Assembly (NCBI GenBank): GCA_045639525.1
Contig: JAZUDI010000079.1
Coordinates: 1-64,000, forward strand
DNA from: UBA1181 sp045639525
Lineage (GTDB): Bacteria > Bacteroidota > Bacteroidia > Bacteroidales > Paludibacteraceae
Reading direction: 5' to 3'
Length of the DNA: 64,000 nt
Under the pieces are notes generated by a model that searched no databases, was not told where the DNA came from, and saw only the letters and a list, made by a program, of their open reading frames with translations. Positions within the stretch are counted from its first letter, which is position 1. Every line of letters begins with the position of its first letter. Below, piece after piece: positions 53,379 to 60,350 of the stretch. The translations under genes and the position numbers were made by a program.

Positions 53379-54386
53379 ATGGTTAATTACAAAGAGTTAG
53401 GCTTGGTAAACACTAAGGATATGTTTGCTAAGGCACTTAAGGGCGGTTACGCTGTCCCTGCTTTCAACTTCAACAACCTTGAGCAACTTCAAGCAATCGT
53501 AACTGCTGCAGCTACAGAGAAGTCTCCAGTTATCCTTCAAGTTTCTAAGGGTGCTCGTAACTACGCTAACGGAACTATCCTCCGTTACTTGGGTATGGCA
53601 GCTGTAGAGTACGCTAAGGAGCTTGGTTGGGAGAAGCCACAAATCGTTCTTCACCTCGACCACGGTGATTCTTTCGAGCTTTGCAAGGATTGTATCGACA
53701 ACGGTTTCTCATCAGTTATGATCGACGGTTCTCACCTTCCATACGAGGAGAACGTTGCATTGACCAAGAAGGTTTGCGACTACGCACACCAACATGGTGT
53801 AACTGTAGAGGGTGAGCTTGGTGTATTGGCAGGTGTTGAGGATGAGGTTTCAGCTGACCGCCACACATACACTAACCCTGAGGAGGTAGTTGACTTCGCT
53901 ACTCGTACTGGTTGCGATTCATTGGCTATCTCTATCGGTACTTCTCACGGTGCATACAAGTTCACTCCTGAGCAATGTACTCGTAACGCAGAGGGTAAGC
54001 TTGTCCCTCCTCCATTGGCATTCGACGTTCTTGAGGGCGTAATGGAGAAGTTCGCTGCACAAGGTGGTTTCCCTATCGTTCTTCACGGTTCTTCTTCAGT
54101 TCCTGAGGAGTACGTTGAGATGTGCAACACTTACGGTGGTAACTTGCCTAACGCAATCGGTATCCCTGAGTCAGAGTTGTCAAAGGCTTCTAAGTCTGCT
54201 GTATGTAAGATCAACATCGACTCAGACTCTCGTTTGGCATTCACAGGTGCTGTTCGTAAGCACTTCGCTGAGCACCCAGATCACTTCGATCCTCGTCAAT
54301 ACTGTGGCGACGCTCGTAAGGAGATGGTTAAGATGTACACTCACAAGATCGTTAACGTTCTTGGTTCTAAGGGTAAGGCTGAGTAA
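53379..54386 (+). CDS. fba: Fructose-bisphosphate aldolase, class II
   Basis: This 335-aa zinc enzyme interconverts fructose 1,6-bisphosphate with two triose phosphates in glycolysis and gluconeogenesis. Signatures are VPAFNFNNLEQLQAIV, the zinc and substrate box LHLDHGDSFELCKDCIDNGFSSVMIDGSH, VEGELGVLAG and LHGSSSVPEE. Codon use is extremely biased (GTA and GTT, CGT, CTT, AAC, TAC), as expected of a very highly expressed gene and distinct from its neighbours. It has its own -7 box and terminator. Confidence 0.97.
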   Translation: MVNYKELGLVNTKDMFAKALKGGYAVPAFNFNNLEQLQAIVTAAATEKSPVILQVSKGARNYANGTILRYLGMAAVEYAKELGWEKPQIVLHLDHGDSFELCKDCIDNGFSSVMIDGSHLPYEENVALTKKVCDYAHQHGVTVEGELGVLAGVEDEVSADRHTYTNPEEVVDFATRTGCDSLAISIGTSHGAYKFTPEQCTRNAEGKLVPPPLAFDVLEGVMEKFAAQGGFPIVLHGSSSVPEEYVEMCNTYGGNLPNAIGIPESELSKASKSAVCKINIDSDSRLAFTGAVRKHFAEHPDHFDPRQYCGDARKEMVKMYTHKIVNVLGSKGKAE

Positions 54387-54411
54387 TTTTAGCATACGTC
54401 TTAAATACAAG

Positions 54412-54443
54412 AAAGGCTGTCGGGATTCCGGCGGCCTTTTTTT
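54412..54443 (+). terminator. Intrinsic terminator of fba
   Basis: Stem GGCTGTCGG/CCGGCGGCC (two G-U pairs) with a short loop followed by seven T, 25 nt past the stop. Confidence 0.8.
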
Positions 54444-54506
54444 GTGGTTGCCCCTCCTTCATTCGCCCTCATATCCCGCATCACCCACATATCTTCGTCT
54501 TCCCTT

Positions 54507-54638
54507 CACATCCTCGCTTCCCCGCACATCCTTGCACCCCTGCACATCCTCGCTTCGCTCGGATGTACAGGGTTATACAAATAGCGTCTTGCAGACGCGC
54601 TGTGTGCTCAGTCGAGGAGGATGACCGCTCTGCGTCTG
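54507..54638. repeat. Composite repeat, left copy, flanking the RiPP candidate cluster
   Basis: This holds three 18-bp tandem units starting CACATCCTCGCTTCCCCG (54507-54560), then ATGTACAGGGTTATA (54563-54577) and TAGCGTCTTGCAGACGCGCT (54582-54601), with an inverted partner GCGTCTG at 54632-54638. The same elements in the same order occur inverted at 59130-59480. No gene is visible in the 335-nt gap 54387-54722 beyond the fba terminator and this repeat. Confidence 0.75.
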
Positions 54639-54722
54639 GGATACTCGAAAATTCCGTATTACGGTATTTTTTTAGGCGCAACAAATATATACCCACTGAC
54701 TATCAGTAAGTTATAACAACAC

Positions 54723-55988
54723 CTACATATACTTACCATCCTCTTCTCTTTCATCATTTTGCTGCCATTCATCTTCTTCCAACTCTTGGGCTCGCACCTG
54801 TTTCTCATAAGCAGCTCTTAAGTTCGAATATTTCGCATCTGATTTTTTCAAATTTTCCAACTCATGCCACAAAGAACAATACAATGTATCTTCCCAAGAC
54901 AGGGCTTCTGAATCAATAGAACTTGCTTTTTCAACAACCGAACATAACTCATCTTTCGAAGCTTCATGCCACTTCAATTCCCGCTCTGTCTGGAAGAGTA
55001 ATCCAATATTCTTTTGATTAACACAATAGATTTCCTCCAACTCAGAGAGCGTGTCACAATCCAGGACAATAGCCCACTGTTCAGACATGACATCCCCCGA
55101 CAGAGACAACGCAGACACCATCACACTCTCTACAACAACATATCTCCTGATTGTTTTATCATTATTACGATATCTGCCATAAAAGATGGTTCCTAATTTA
55201 AACATTGCGGGAACCTCAACACCTTCTCCGCTCATTCTATCCTCACAAGAGATTTTCTCGCCAGCCAACATCCTCGTAGCTTGTGAATATGTTTTGCAAA
55301 GGAAATTCACATCAATAGGACCATACTCAACATCAACCCAGTGGCCAAGCTTCTTCTCTGATTTCGAATCTTTATAAACAGGATATGGTACGACATCAAG
55401 CCCCGGGAAACTCCTTTGGTCAAAATACAAAGAGAGTCTATTACTTTGACTATTTGCAAAGGTACATGCCTTCGCATTTTGTTGGAAAACTCGATCATCA
55501 AAAAAGCCCAGCATGTCACCAATCAGTTCACCATTAACACTATCACAATTAGCCTTGTAAAAAATGTCTGATAAGGAGGAATGAGAAGAGAAGCACCAAG
55601 CTTTAACAACGCTTATTTGCGCTGTATTCCTAGGAAAATTCTTATTCTCATTATAGTAATAATATGGTTTCCCTAAACTGAATTTTTGCTCGATTTTATC
55701 TTCCACGTCCTTTACCGACGCTAGAAATTCAGACAACAAATCCTCAGATGTTTTCCTCCGTCCACCACCAACGGGTTTGCGGTTGCGGGCTAAGGGAGCA
55801 TCCTCACCACCATCCACTTTTCCCGATTCCCCCTCTTCTTCATTTTCGTCTTCCGAAATCATAGAATAGCAAAAAAAACCAAGGACAACAGCACCTATCA
55901 AAAACTTAATTTCAGTCCAAGCAACGAAAAGGATAATACTCACTACGCAGCACACACCACAAGCTATACCCAAAAGTTTGTATTTCAT
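54723..55988 (-). CDS. Membrane-anchored protein of unknown function
   Basis: This 421-aa protein has two N-terminal membrane segments (about residues 5-24 and 27-44), then an acidic and Gly-rich linker (EDENEEEGESGKVDGGED), a large soluble domain, and a charged C terminus (EEDEWQQNDEREEDGKYM). The soluble part (about 80-340) has mixed alpha/beta character and several cysteines, with no motif I recognise. A and T-ending codons are frequent, unlike in housekeeping genes nearby, which supports acquisition. It is 26 nt downstream of the amidohydrolase gene and ends the minus-strand run of the RiPP region, so it may serve that system (immunity or surface display), but nothing in the sequence shows this. 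Confidence 0.75.
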   Translation of the reverse strand: MKYKLLGIACGVCCVVSIILFVAWTEIKFLIGAVVLGFFCYSMISEDENEEEGESGKVDGGEDAPLARNRKPVGGGRRKTSEDLLSEFLASVKDVEDKIEQKFSLGKPYYYYNENKNFPRNTAQISVVKAWCFSSHSSLSDIFYKANCDSVNGELIGDMLGFFDDRVFQQNAKACTFANSQSNRLSLYFDQRSFPGLDVVPYPVYKDSKSEKKLGHWVDVEYGPIDVNFLCKTYSQATRMLAGEKISCEDRMSGEGVEVPAMFKLGTIFYGRYRNNDKTIRRYVVVESVMVSALSLSGDVMSEQWAIVLDCDTLSELEEIYCVNQKNIGLLFQTERELKWHEASKDELCSVVEKASSIDSEALSWEDTLYCSLWHELENLKKSDAKYSNLRAAYEKQVRAQELEEDEWQQNDEREEDGKYM

Positions 55989-56014
55989 AATTATCTGTGT
56001 TAAGTTGTTAAATA

Positions 56015-56788
56015 CTAATTATTATGATCGAGCATGTGAAACACACGACTGAAATTCTTTTCTGTCATTAACTCTAAATCAGCGAAAGATACCCTTGATT
56101 TTAAATCTTCAATCTGCGACAAGTAGTATTCCCGCATATCAAAAGAGGGACTGTTTCTGAAAAAATAAAGCGGTATTGGCACATCTGATCCCCAAAGCAC
56201 ACGAGAGGAAAATCCTCGATTACAAAGTTCCACGATAGAGTCAACAGACATAAATGCAGTATCCACATACGCATTGGGGCACTCTTCCAGAACCGACAAG
56301 GTTTCATTCAATGGTCTTCCATGGGCTAAGATGAAGTTTATATCAACATTCCGTTTAATGAGTTTTAAATATTTGCCAGCATGGCAACTGTCGTCTGCCC
56401 CAGTGTGAATGAGAATGGGCAATAGCATCTTTCTTGCTAATTCAATCAGCAAACGAATATTTTTCCCTCGAATCGGCCATCCATTCGGATGTAATTGAGG
56501 GTGAATTTTCAAACACTTCCATTCTATGTTACAACGCAAGAACATGTCTAACGCCTTTGTTTTTAGCATTTTCGGCGTTATCCATAAAATCGGGAAAACA
56601 TTCGCCGCACCAAACTCAGATATGAACGTTTGAATTTCATCTATCACCTTCGTATAATTCTCTTCACATATCGTTGTCGATGAAATCGCACATTTATCAA
56701 CGCCGACAGAAACAAGAAAATCATTTAGTTCTGTTGATGTTGTGTAAATGTCATAGAATTGACCTATGTGAATGTGCGAGTCGATCAT
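56015..56788 (-). CDS. Amidohydrolase-family (TIM-barrel) metal-dependent hydrolase
   Basis: This 257-aa protein begins MIDSHIHIGQ, with the H-x-H metal motif at residues 5-7. Further metal and barrel motifs are LKIHPQLHPNG, LPILIHTGADDS, FILAHGRPLNE and VLWGSDVPIPL with the final Asp. This is the pattern of amidohydrolase family 2 (ACMSD-like) enzymes, which hydrolyse or decarboxylate small molecules. There is no signal peptide. Its start overlaps the stop of the 70-residue gene by 4 nt, so the two are translationally coupled. In a peptide-modification cluster it might act on the product or a precursor metabolite; the substrate is unknown. Confidence 0.85.
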   Translation of the reverse strand: MIDSHIHIGQFYDIYTTSTELNDFLVSVGVDKCAISSTTICEENYTKVIDEIQTFISEFGAANVFPILWITPKMLKTKALDMFLRCNIEWKCLKIHPQLHPNGWPIRGKNIRLLIELARKMLLPILIHTGADDSCHAGKYLKLIKRNVDINFILAHGRPLNETLSVLEECPNAYVDTAFMSVDSIVELCNRGFSSRVLWGSDVPIPLYFFRNSPSFDMREYYLSQIEDLKSRVSFADLELMTEKNFSRVFHMLDHNN

Positions 56789-56997
56789 ATTTGGGTATTA
56801 AGCCACGCATCCACTTCTGCAAGATCTAAAAATCCGTCTTCTTTGGATTTTATGCTTCCCATGTATTGAACAGTTTTTTCATTAAATTGAAACCATGGGT
56901 TGGGAATAATTCTTCTGGAATCAACACGGTCATTCAGTATGTAATTGCAGTAAACAGCTACATTCCCAATTCGTTTGTAAAAATAATTGCATTCCAT
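56785..56997 (-). CDS. Small protein of unknown function coupled to the amidohydrolase
   Basis: This 70-aa protein has three cysteine or tyrosine-rich stretches near the N terminus (YFYKRIGNVAVYCNYILND) and an acidic C terminus (GFLDLAEVDAWLNTQI). It overlaps the amidohydrolase start by 4 nt, a sign of joint translation. I recognise no family. It follows a strong terminator located behind the precursor gene, so expression needs readthrough or a separate promoter, which I cannot see. Confidence 0.65.
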   Translation of the reverse strand: MECNYFYKRIGNVAVYCNYILNDRVDSRRIIPNPWFQFNEKTVQYMGSIKSKEDGFLDLAEVDAWLNTQI

Positions 56998-57028
56998 AAT
57001 CTTTGTTAGCTTTTAAATCCTGATTCGT

Positions 57029-57073
57029 AAAAAAAGAGAGGGCTTGTCTCTTCAAATATAGACATGCCCTCTC
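57029..57073 (-). terminator. Strong terminator directly behind the precursor peptide gene
   Basis: The minus strand has a 14-bp stem GAGAGGGCATGTCT/AGACAAGCCCTCTC (one mismatch) with a 10-nt loop and seven T, 11 nt after the precursor stop. It splits the run into a maturase-precursor unit and a downstream unit. Confidence 0.88.
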
Positions 57074-57083
57074 CATAAACATC

Positions 57084-57203
57084 TTAACGATTCACCTCAC
57101 AAGAACGGCAAGATTGACAAATTGTCTTCTCCGGACAACCGGCTGCGTAAGAACCAACTGAAGCATTCTTTGCAACCAATGTTACTTTTTTGTAATTCTT
57201 CAT
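57084..57203 (-). CDS. Candidate RiPP precursor peptide (39 residues, four Cys)
   Basis: The ATG is at 57203 and the TAA at 57086-57084, giving 39 aa. The first half is a Lys/Val-rich leader-like stretch (MKNYKKVTLVAKNASVGSYA), and the rest is a core with cysteines at positions 23, 29, 32 and 35 (C-x5-C-x2-C-x2-C) in the section GCPEKTICQSCRSCEVNR. It begins 38 nt behind the radical SAM/SPASM gene. Short, Cys-rich and next to such an enzyme, it fits a ribosomally made, thioether-modified peptide. The GSYAAGCP section reminds me of precursors of the predicted FibroRumin-type systems of fibre-digesting bacteria, but that is from memory and unverified. Confidence 0.8.
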   Translation of the reverse strand: MKNYKKVTLVAKNASVGSYAAGCPEKTICQSCRSCEVNR

Positions 57204-57241
57204 AATAAAAAAATTAAACGTTAATAAAAAAAATAGTTCGC

Positions 57242-58723
57242 CTACTCTTTTACTATAGGTTTTTCGGCAGACACCTTACTAAATATCAGTTCTTTATCCA
57301 AACGCATATTCAAGAATGCAACATCACAAAAATGTTTGGTGACTTTTAACATATCACCATCATTTTCGTTATAATTTCGAACAAGACAAGGAGCACAAAA
57401 ATCACGAGCTTCACAAGTTAGACACTGTGGCAAATCTCGTCTTCTAAGATTTCTCAAGAAGAATAATTTTTCAGATTTCTTCCATACATCTGCTAATGAA
57501 CTCGAATAAATGTTTCCAACTGAAAATCCAGACCAACCAGGACATGGATATACATCACCACTACTTGATATACAACACGAATTTATACCTGCACCACAAA
57601 AAGGCTCTTCTGACAATTGTTCAATACTCTTTGATGATATTGGACTTTGCTTTAATGTTTCCTCTCTATACGCAACATCATACTCAATAATATCTCTTAT
57701 CACTTTTTCCGTCTCCTGCAAATCAATACGGTTTGCCAGATTCTGCGTATTTAGATCTGCCTGCGCCATCATAATATAATCCGTCTGAGCCTTCACTTTT
57801 AGACTTTGGGCGTAGGCAAGTACCTTATCGTAACCCTCCTTATTGGCTTTCATAATCGGACACGATATCTGCACTGGGATGTCAGCCGCCACCAACTTCT
57901 CAATAGCCGCCTTCGTCTTCGCATGAGAGCCCTTTCGTAAAGTAATTCTATCGTGGATTTCCGGATCCATACTATAAAGAGAAACCTGAACAATAGAAAG
58001 ATTCGCCTCCTTCAACAAAGGTATCTGTTCGTCCTTCAATTCTGTCAGATTGGACAAAACTCCTACGCACATATCCTTCTCCCTACAATATTGAATCACC
58101 TTCATGATGTCCTTATAGATAAAGACCTCTCCTCCCGAAAGAGTGACACCGAAACCACCTAACTCAGCAAACTCATCAATGAGAGAGCAAATCTTTTCGT
58201 ATGGCATGTCGCCGCCCGCATCTTTTTTTGCATTAGGAATATAACAATGGATGCAACGTTCATTACAACGACTTGTCAACTCAAACTGCAGTTCATGAAG
58301 TTGATAATATTTACGTTGCAATTGTTCCATAAGAGTCTGAGAATCTTGCCGAATATCGTCCGTCGTAAACTGAGAGAAATCATTGATGAATGTTTTCGGA
58401 TTGTCAAGACTATAAGAGAATGATACATCGTTCGCCTCTAAAACCTCCTCTGTTTCACCTATCACAAGAAATTTATGATCAGCCAAATCTTTTATAAACT
58501 CACAGAAATCAGTCTTCAATTCGTCAATTGAAACACTATCTCCATAAAGTTTCTTTAAATCAGCAACTATCGCATCAACCTCTTGACCTTTTCTCGAAAT
58601 CCTCTTCAAGAAGTCAGCACCAATATCATCATAGATACGGTCATGCCTCGTCATCTGATTCATGAGATACCCATACTCACCAATGAAACGAATAAATGTA
58701 TTTTTTGATTGTTTTACTAACAT
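57242..58723 (-). CDS. Radical SAM/SPASM peptide maturase with N-terminal PqqD-like region
   Basis: This 493-aa enzyme has a PqqD-like, RiPP-recognition-type N-terminal region (about 1-95). The radical SAM barrel has the 4Fe-4S motif CNERCIHC (C153, C157, C160) and the SAM-binding GGE at 197-199. The SPASM domain supplies two auxiliary clusters: C376, C383/C384, C394, C434-x2-C437-x5-C443-x2-C446 and C466. Enzymes of this kind install carbon-sulphur or carbon-carbon cross-links in a peptide. The 39-residue Cys peptide gene follows 38 nt later and the 97-residue gene ends 16 nt before, so the three form one unit. The exact bond made cannot be told from sequence. Confidence 0.93.
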   Translation of the reverse strand: MLVKQSKNTFIRFIGEYGYLMNQMTRHDRIYDDIGADFLKRISRKGQEVDAIVADLKKLYGDSVSIDELKTDFCEFIKDLADHKFLVIGETEEVLEANDVSFSYSLDNPKTFINDFSQFTTDDIRQDSQTLMEQLQRKYYQLHELQFELTSRCNERCIHCYIPNAKKDAGGDMPYEKICSLIDEFAELGGFGVTLSGGEVFIYKDIMKVIQYCREKDMCVGVLSNLTELKDEQIPLLKEANLSIVQVSLYSMDPEIHDRITLRKGSHAKTKAAIEKLVAADIPVQISCPIMKANKEGYDKVLAYAQSLKVKAQTDYIMMAQADLNTQNLANRIDLQETEKVIRDIIEYDVAYREETLKQSPISSKSIEQLSEEPFCGAGINSCCISSSGDVYPCPGWSGFSVGNIYSSSLADVWKKSEKLFFLRNLRRRDLPQCLTCEARDFCAPCLVRNYNENDGDMLKVTKHFCDVAFLNMRLDKELIFSKVSAEKPIVKE

Positions 58724-58739
58724 AGTCTTAAGTGTTTAA

Positions 58740-59033
58740 TTATATACCCTGAGGATTCATATCTCCATCTACTGCAAATAAATCGTCAATATGTTCAAGG
58801 GTAACTTTATCTATATCGACAACTCTACCCGGCGTAGTATACCCAAACGTATAAGACGACCTCCCGCCATTTCGTGCCTTTAAATTTGCCTTCATTTTAT
58901 TCAATATATCTTCGAGTTGAACAGAATTCACACCATATAGTCTCTTCAACTCTTGAGATTCACGATTAACTGGCATACCATATTTGTTTAAAAGTTTGTT
59001 TACAAAATTATTTACTGGATAAAAAACCTCCAA
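58740..59033 (-). CDS. Small protein of unknown function upstream of the radical SAM maturase
   Basis: The open frame codes for up to 97 aa from a TTG at 59033; the first in-frame ATG is at 58976 (giving 78 aa). The frame stays open about 40 nt further upstream without any ATG, so the true start is uncertain and the 5' end may have been lost to the repeat next to it. The middle has helical, basic sequence (YGVNSVQLEDILNKMKANLKARNGG), then an aromatic/Gly stretch (SSYTFGYTTPG) and an acidic C terminus (DIDDLFAVDGD-like). It may be a second substrate, a chaperone or a scaffold for the maturase. I recognise no family. Confidence 0.6.
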   Translation of the reverse strand: MEVFYPVNNFVNKLLNKYGMPVNRESQELKRLYGVNSVQLEDILNKMKANLKARNGGRSSYTFGYTTPGRVVDIDKVTLEHIDDLFAVDGDMNPQGI

Positions 59034-59129
59034 TAAACCGCCATACCATATTTTTTTACGTTCCCGCTCATATATTTACACATTATCGTATAATATCCTT
59101 ATACACCATATCAACCAGACCGACACTTG

Positions 59130-59194
59130 TAGCGTCTTTCAGACGCGCTAATACCCCAGCGTCTGCAAGACGCTACCTCTATAACCCCGTACAT
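59130..59194. repeat. Composite repeat, right copy: paired GCGTCT elements in inverted orientation
   Basis: The plus strand has TAGCGTCTTTCAGACGCGCT (59130-59149) and, 8 nt on, AGCGTCTGCAAGACGCTA, which can form a long stem-loop. Read on the minus strand, 59194-59160 matches the left copy ATGTAC-x-GGGTTATA-x4-TAGCGTCTTGCAGACG in 31 of 35 positions. It lies just upstream of the 97-residue gene. Confidence 0.8.
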
Positions 59195-59215
59195 ACACGC
59201 CACGATAGTGGCAGC

Positions 59216-59480
59216 GGATGTGCGGGGCAGTGACCGGCAAGACAGTGCAGTGGATGTGCGTAGCAGTGACCGACACAACTGTAGAGTGGATGTGCAGGGC
59301 TGTGAGCGCCACGGCAGCAGAGCGGATGTGCCCACGGCAGCAGACACGACAGTGTAGTGTATGTGCAGGGGGCTACGGTGAGCACGACTGCTGAGACGAC
59401 AGTGCAGTGGATGTGCGGGGAGAGGCGAATATGGGCAAACGGACAACGACAGACATGACAGTGTAGCATATATGCATATA
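59216..59480. repeat. Degenerate 36-bp tandem repeats
   Basis: The 8-mer GGATGTGC recurs at 59216, 59252, 59288 and 59324, then as GTATGTGC at 59359 and GGATGTGC at 59409. The first steps are exactly 36, 36, 36 and 35 bp, then irregular. Other parts of the units are loosely conserved (CAGTG-x3-CGAC, ACAGTGCAGT). No protein-like reading is convincing. The 535-nt gap 59034-59568 holds these repeats, the inverted element and the toxin-antitoxin promoter. Confidence 0.7.
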
Positions 59481-59531
59481 GATGGGTGAGGTAATATACA
59501 ACAGTGAAGTGTGTATATAACAAATTTTATA

Positions 59532-59539
59532 TATCTTTG
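59532..59539 (+). promoter_or_regulatory. Putative -7 box of the toxin-antitoxin operon
   Basis: TATCTTTG, a perfect TAnnTTTG match 29 nt before the antitoxin start; no clear -33 box. Confidence 0.5.
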
Positions 59540-59540
59540 T

Positions 59541-59568
59541 GTTATCATAACGATATCATATAGATAAC
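59541..59568 (+). promoter_or_regulatory. Candidate operator of the toxin-antitoxin operon
   Basis: GTTATC and GATAAC face each other across 16 nt (59541-59546 and 59563-59568), with CGATATCATAT in between, directly between the -7 box and the start codon. This is the usual place for antitoxin autorepression. Confidence 0.45.
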
Positions 59569-59850
59569 ATGGAAACAGTAGCTGAAAAGAAAATATTCAC
59601 AGGCTTTAGGCTTAAAGAGAGTCTTATTCAAGATCTTAAACGTCTTGCAACAGGCTCCAATAGAAGTCTCAACAATTACGTAGAAACGTTGCTGACAAAA
59701 TTCGTTGACGCGGAAAAAGATGAGGCCACAGCATTAAGCAAGGAAGAACTGATAGAAAAGGTAGCAAGATCAGAAAAAGAAACCAAGGATGGTGAGGGTA
59801 TCGTCATCCGCAACAAGGAAGAACTGGAAAAATTTTTAAATGAACTATGA
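59569..59850 (+). CDS. Antitoxin of a YoeB-type toxin-antitoxin pair
   Basis: This 93-aa protein has an N-terminal ribbon-helix-helix-like section (IFTGFRLKESLIQDLKRLATGSNRSLNNYVETLLTKFVD), which would bind DNA, and a highly charged C-terminal section (EELIEKVARSEKETKDGEGIVIRNKEELEKFLNEL), which would bind and block the toxin. Its last four bases ATGA overlap the toxin start. A short palindrome in front suggests that the protein represses its own operon. The pairing with a YoeB-like toxin is as in YefM-YoeB systems, although the DNA-binding part looks different. Confidence 0.82.
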   Translation: METVAEKKIFTGFRLKESLIQDLKRLATGSNRSLNNYVETLLTKFVDAEKDEATALSKEELIEKVARSEKETKDGEGIVIRNKEELEKFLNEL

Positions 59851-60122
59851 AATACGATATAATCATCTCACCTGTTGCCAAAGAAGATATCCAAAAACTA
59901 AAAAGAAGCGAACCTAGTGCATTCAAAAAATTGGCCAAATTATTGCTTGAGTTAGGAGAACACCCTGAGACCGGCACTGGAAAACCTGAAAAATTAAAAG
60001 GCGATCTTTCGGGTAAATGGTCAAGACGTATTACTGACAAGCATCGAATTATCTATAGTATAGATAACAGTATCATCAATGTTATCGTGTTAAGTTGCTG
60101 GGGACATTATGAAGATAAATAA
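59847..60122 (+). CDS. YoeB/Txe-family toxin (ribosome-dependent mRNA endonuclease)
   Basis: This 91-aa RelE-superfamily toxin has the YoeB signature GKPEKLKGDLSGKWSRRITDKHRIIYSI, preceded by the helical EDIQKLKRSEPSAFKKLAKLL and ending in LSCWGHYEDK. These carry the catalytic Glu/Arg/His/Tyr set of the family (R in KWSRRI, H in DKHR, and H-Y near the end). YoeB cuts mRNA at the ribosomal A site and stops translation. Start overlap of 4 nt with the antitoxin indicates coupling. Confidence 0.92.
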   Translation: MKYDIIISPVAKEDIQKLKRSEPSAFKKLAKLLLELGEHPETGTGKPEKLKGDLSGKWSRRITDKHRIIYSIDNSIINVIVLSCWGHYEDK

Positions 60123-60128
60123 ATATCG

Positions 60129-60350
60129 CTACCCCTTCCCAAATGTATCTCCGCTCAAATCCTTAAAAAAATCATGTTTTAACTCTATTGATATCTTCGC
60201 AAGTAAAGCGGTATCACAGCTCTCCCTCGTAAAAATATCATAGACATTCTGCCGATTGCAATGAAGATGCTTCGCCAGCCAAGAAGGGCCACGTTCCTGC
60301 CGTTCCATCTCCGCTTTTATTAATTTCCCTATATGTACAGCCATAGGCAT
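60129..60350 (-). CDS. Small XRE-like helix-turn-helix regulator
   Basis: This 73-aa protein (67-73 depending on start) has a single DNA-binding fold: HIGKLIKAEMERQERGPSWLAKHLHCNRQNVYDIFTRESCDTALLAKISIELKHDFFKDLS. The pattern (H-I-G, W-L-A-K, N-V-Y-D-I-F) recurs in short XRE-type regulators of Bacteroidales. It converges on the toxin gene (6 nt between stops). Its targets are unknown. Confidence 0.75.
   Translation of the reverse strand: MPMAVHIGKLIKAEMERQERGPSWLAKHLHCNRQNVYDIFTRESCDTALLAKISIELKHDFFKDLSGDTFGKG

Noticed and set aside
54064..54624. 186-codon plus-strand frame overlapping the end of fba
   Set aside because: An out-of-frame reading of the highly biased fba codons that runs on into the fba terminator and the repeat region.
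59216..59480. CRISPR array
   Set aside because: The period of 36 bp is suggestive, but there is no alternation of an exact repeat with unique spacers, the units drift along their length, and no cas gene is in the window.
59111..59548. 145-codon minus-strand frame in the 36-bp repeat region
   Set aside because: The translation is a low-complexity His/Pro/Cys/Ser repeat created by the tandem DNA repeat. It would also need to cross the stem-loop element, and no family or start site is evident.
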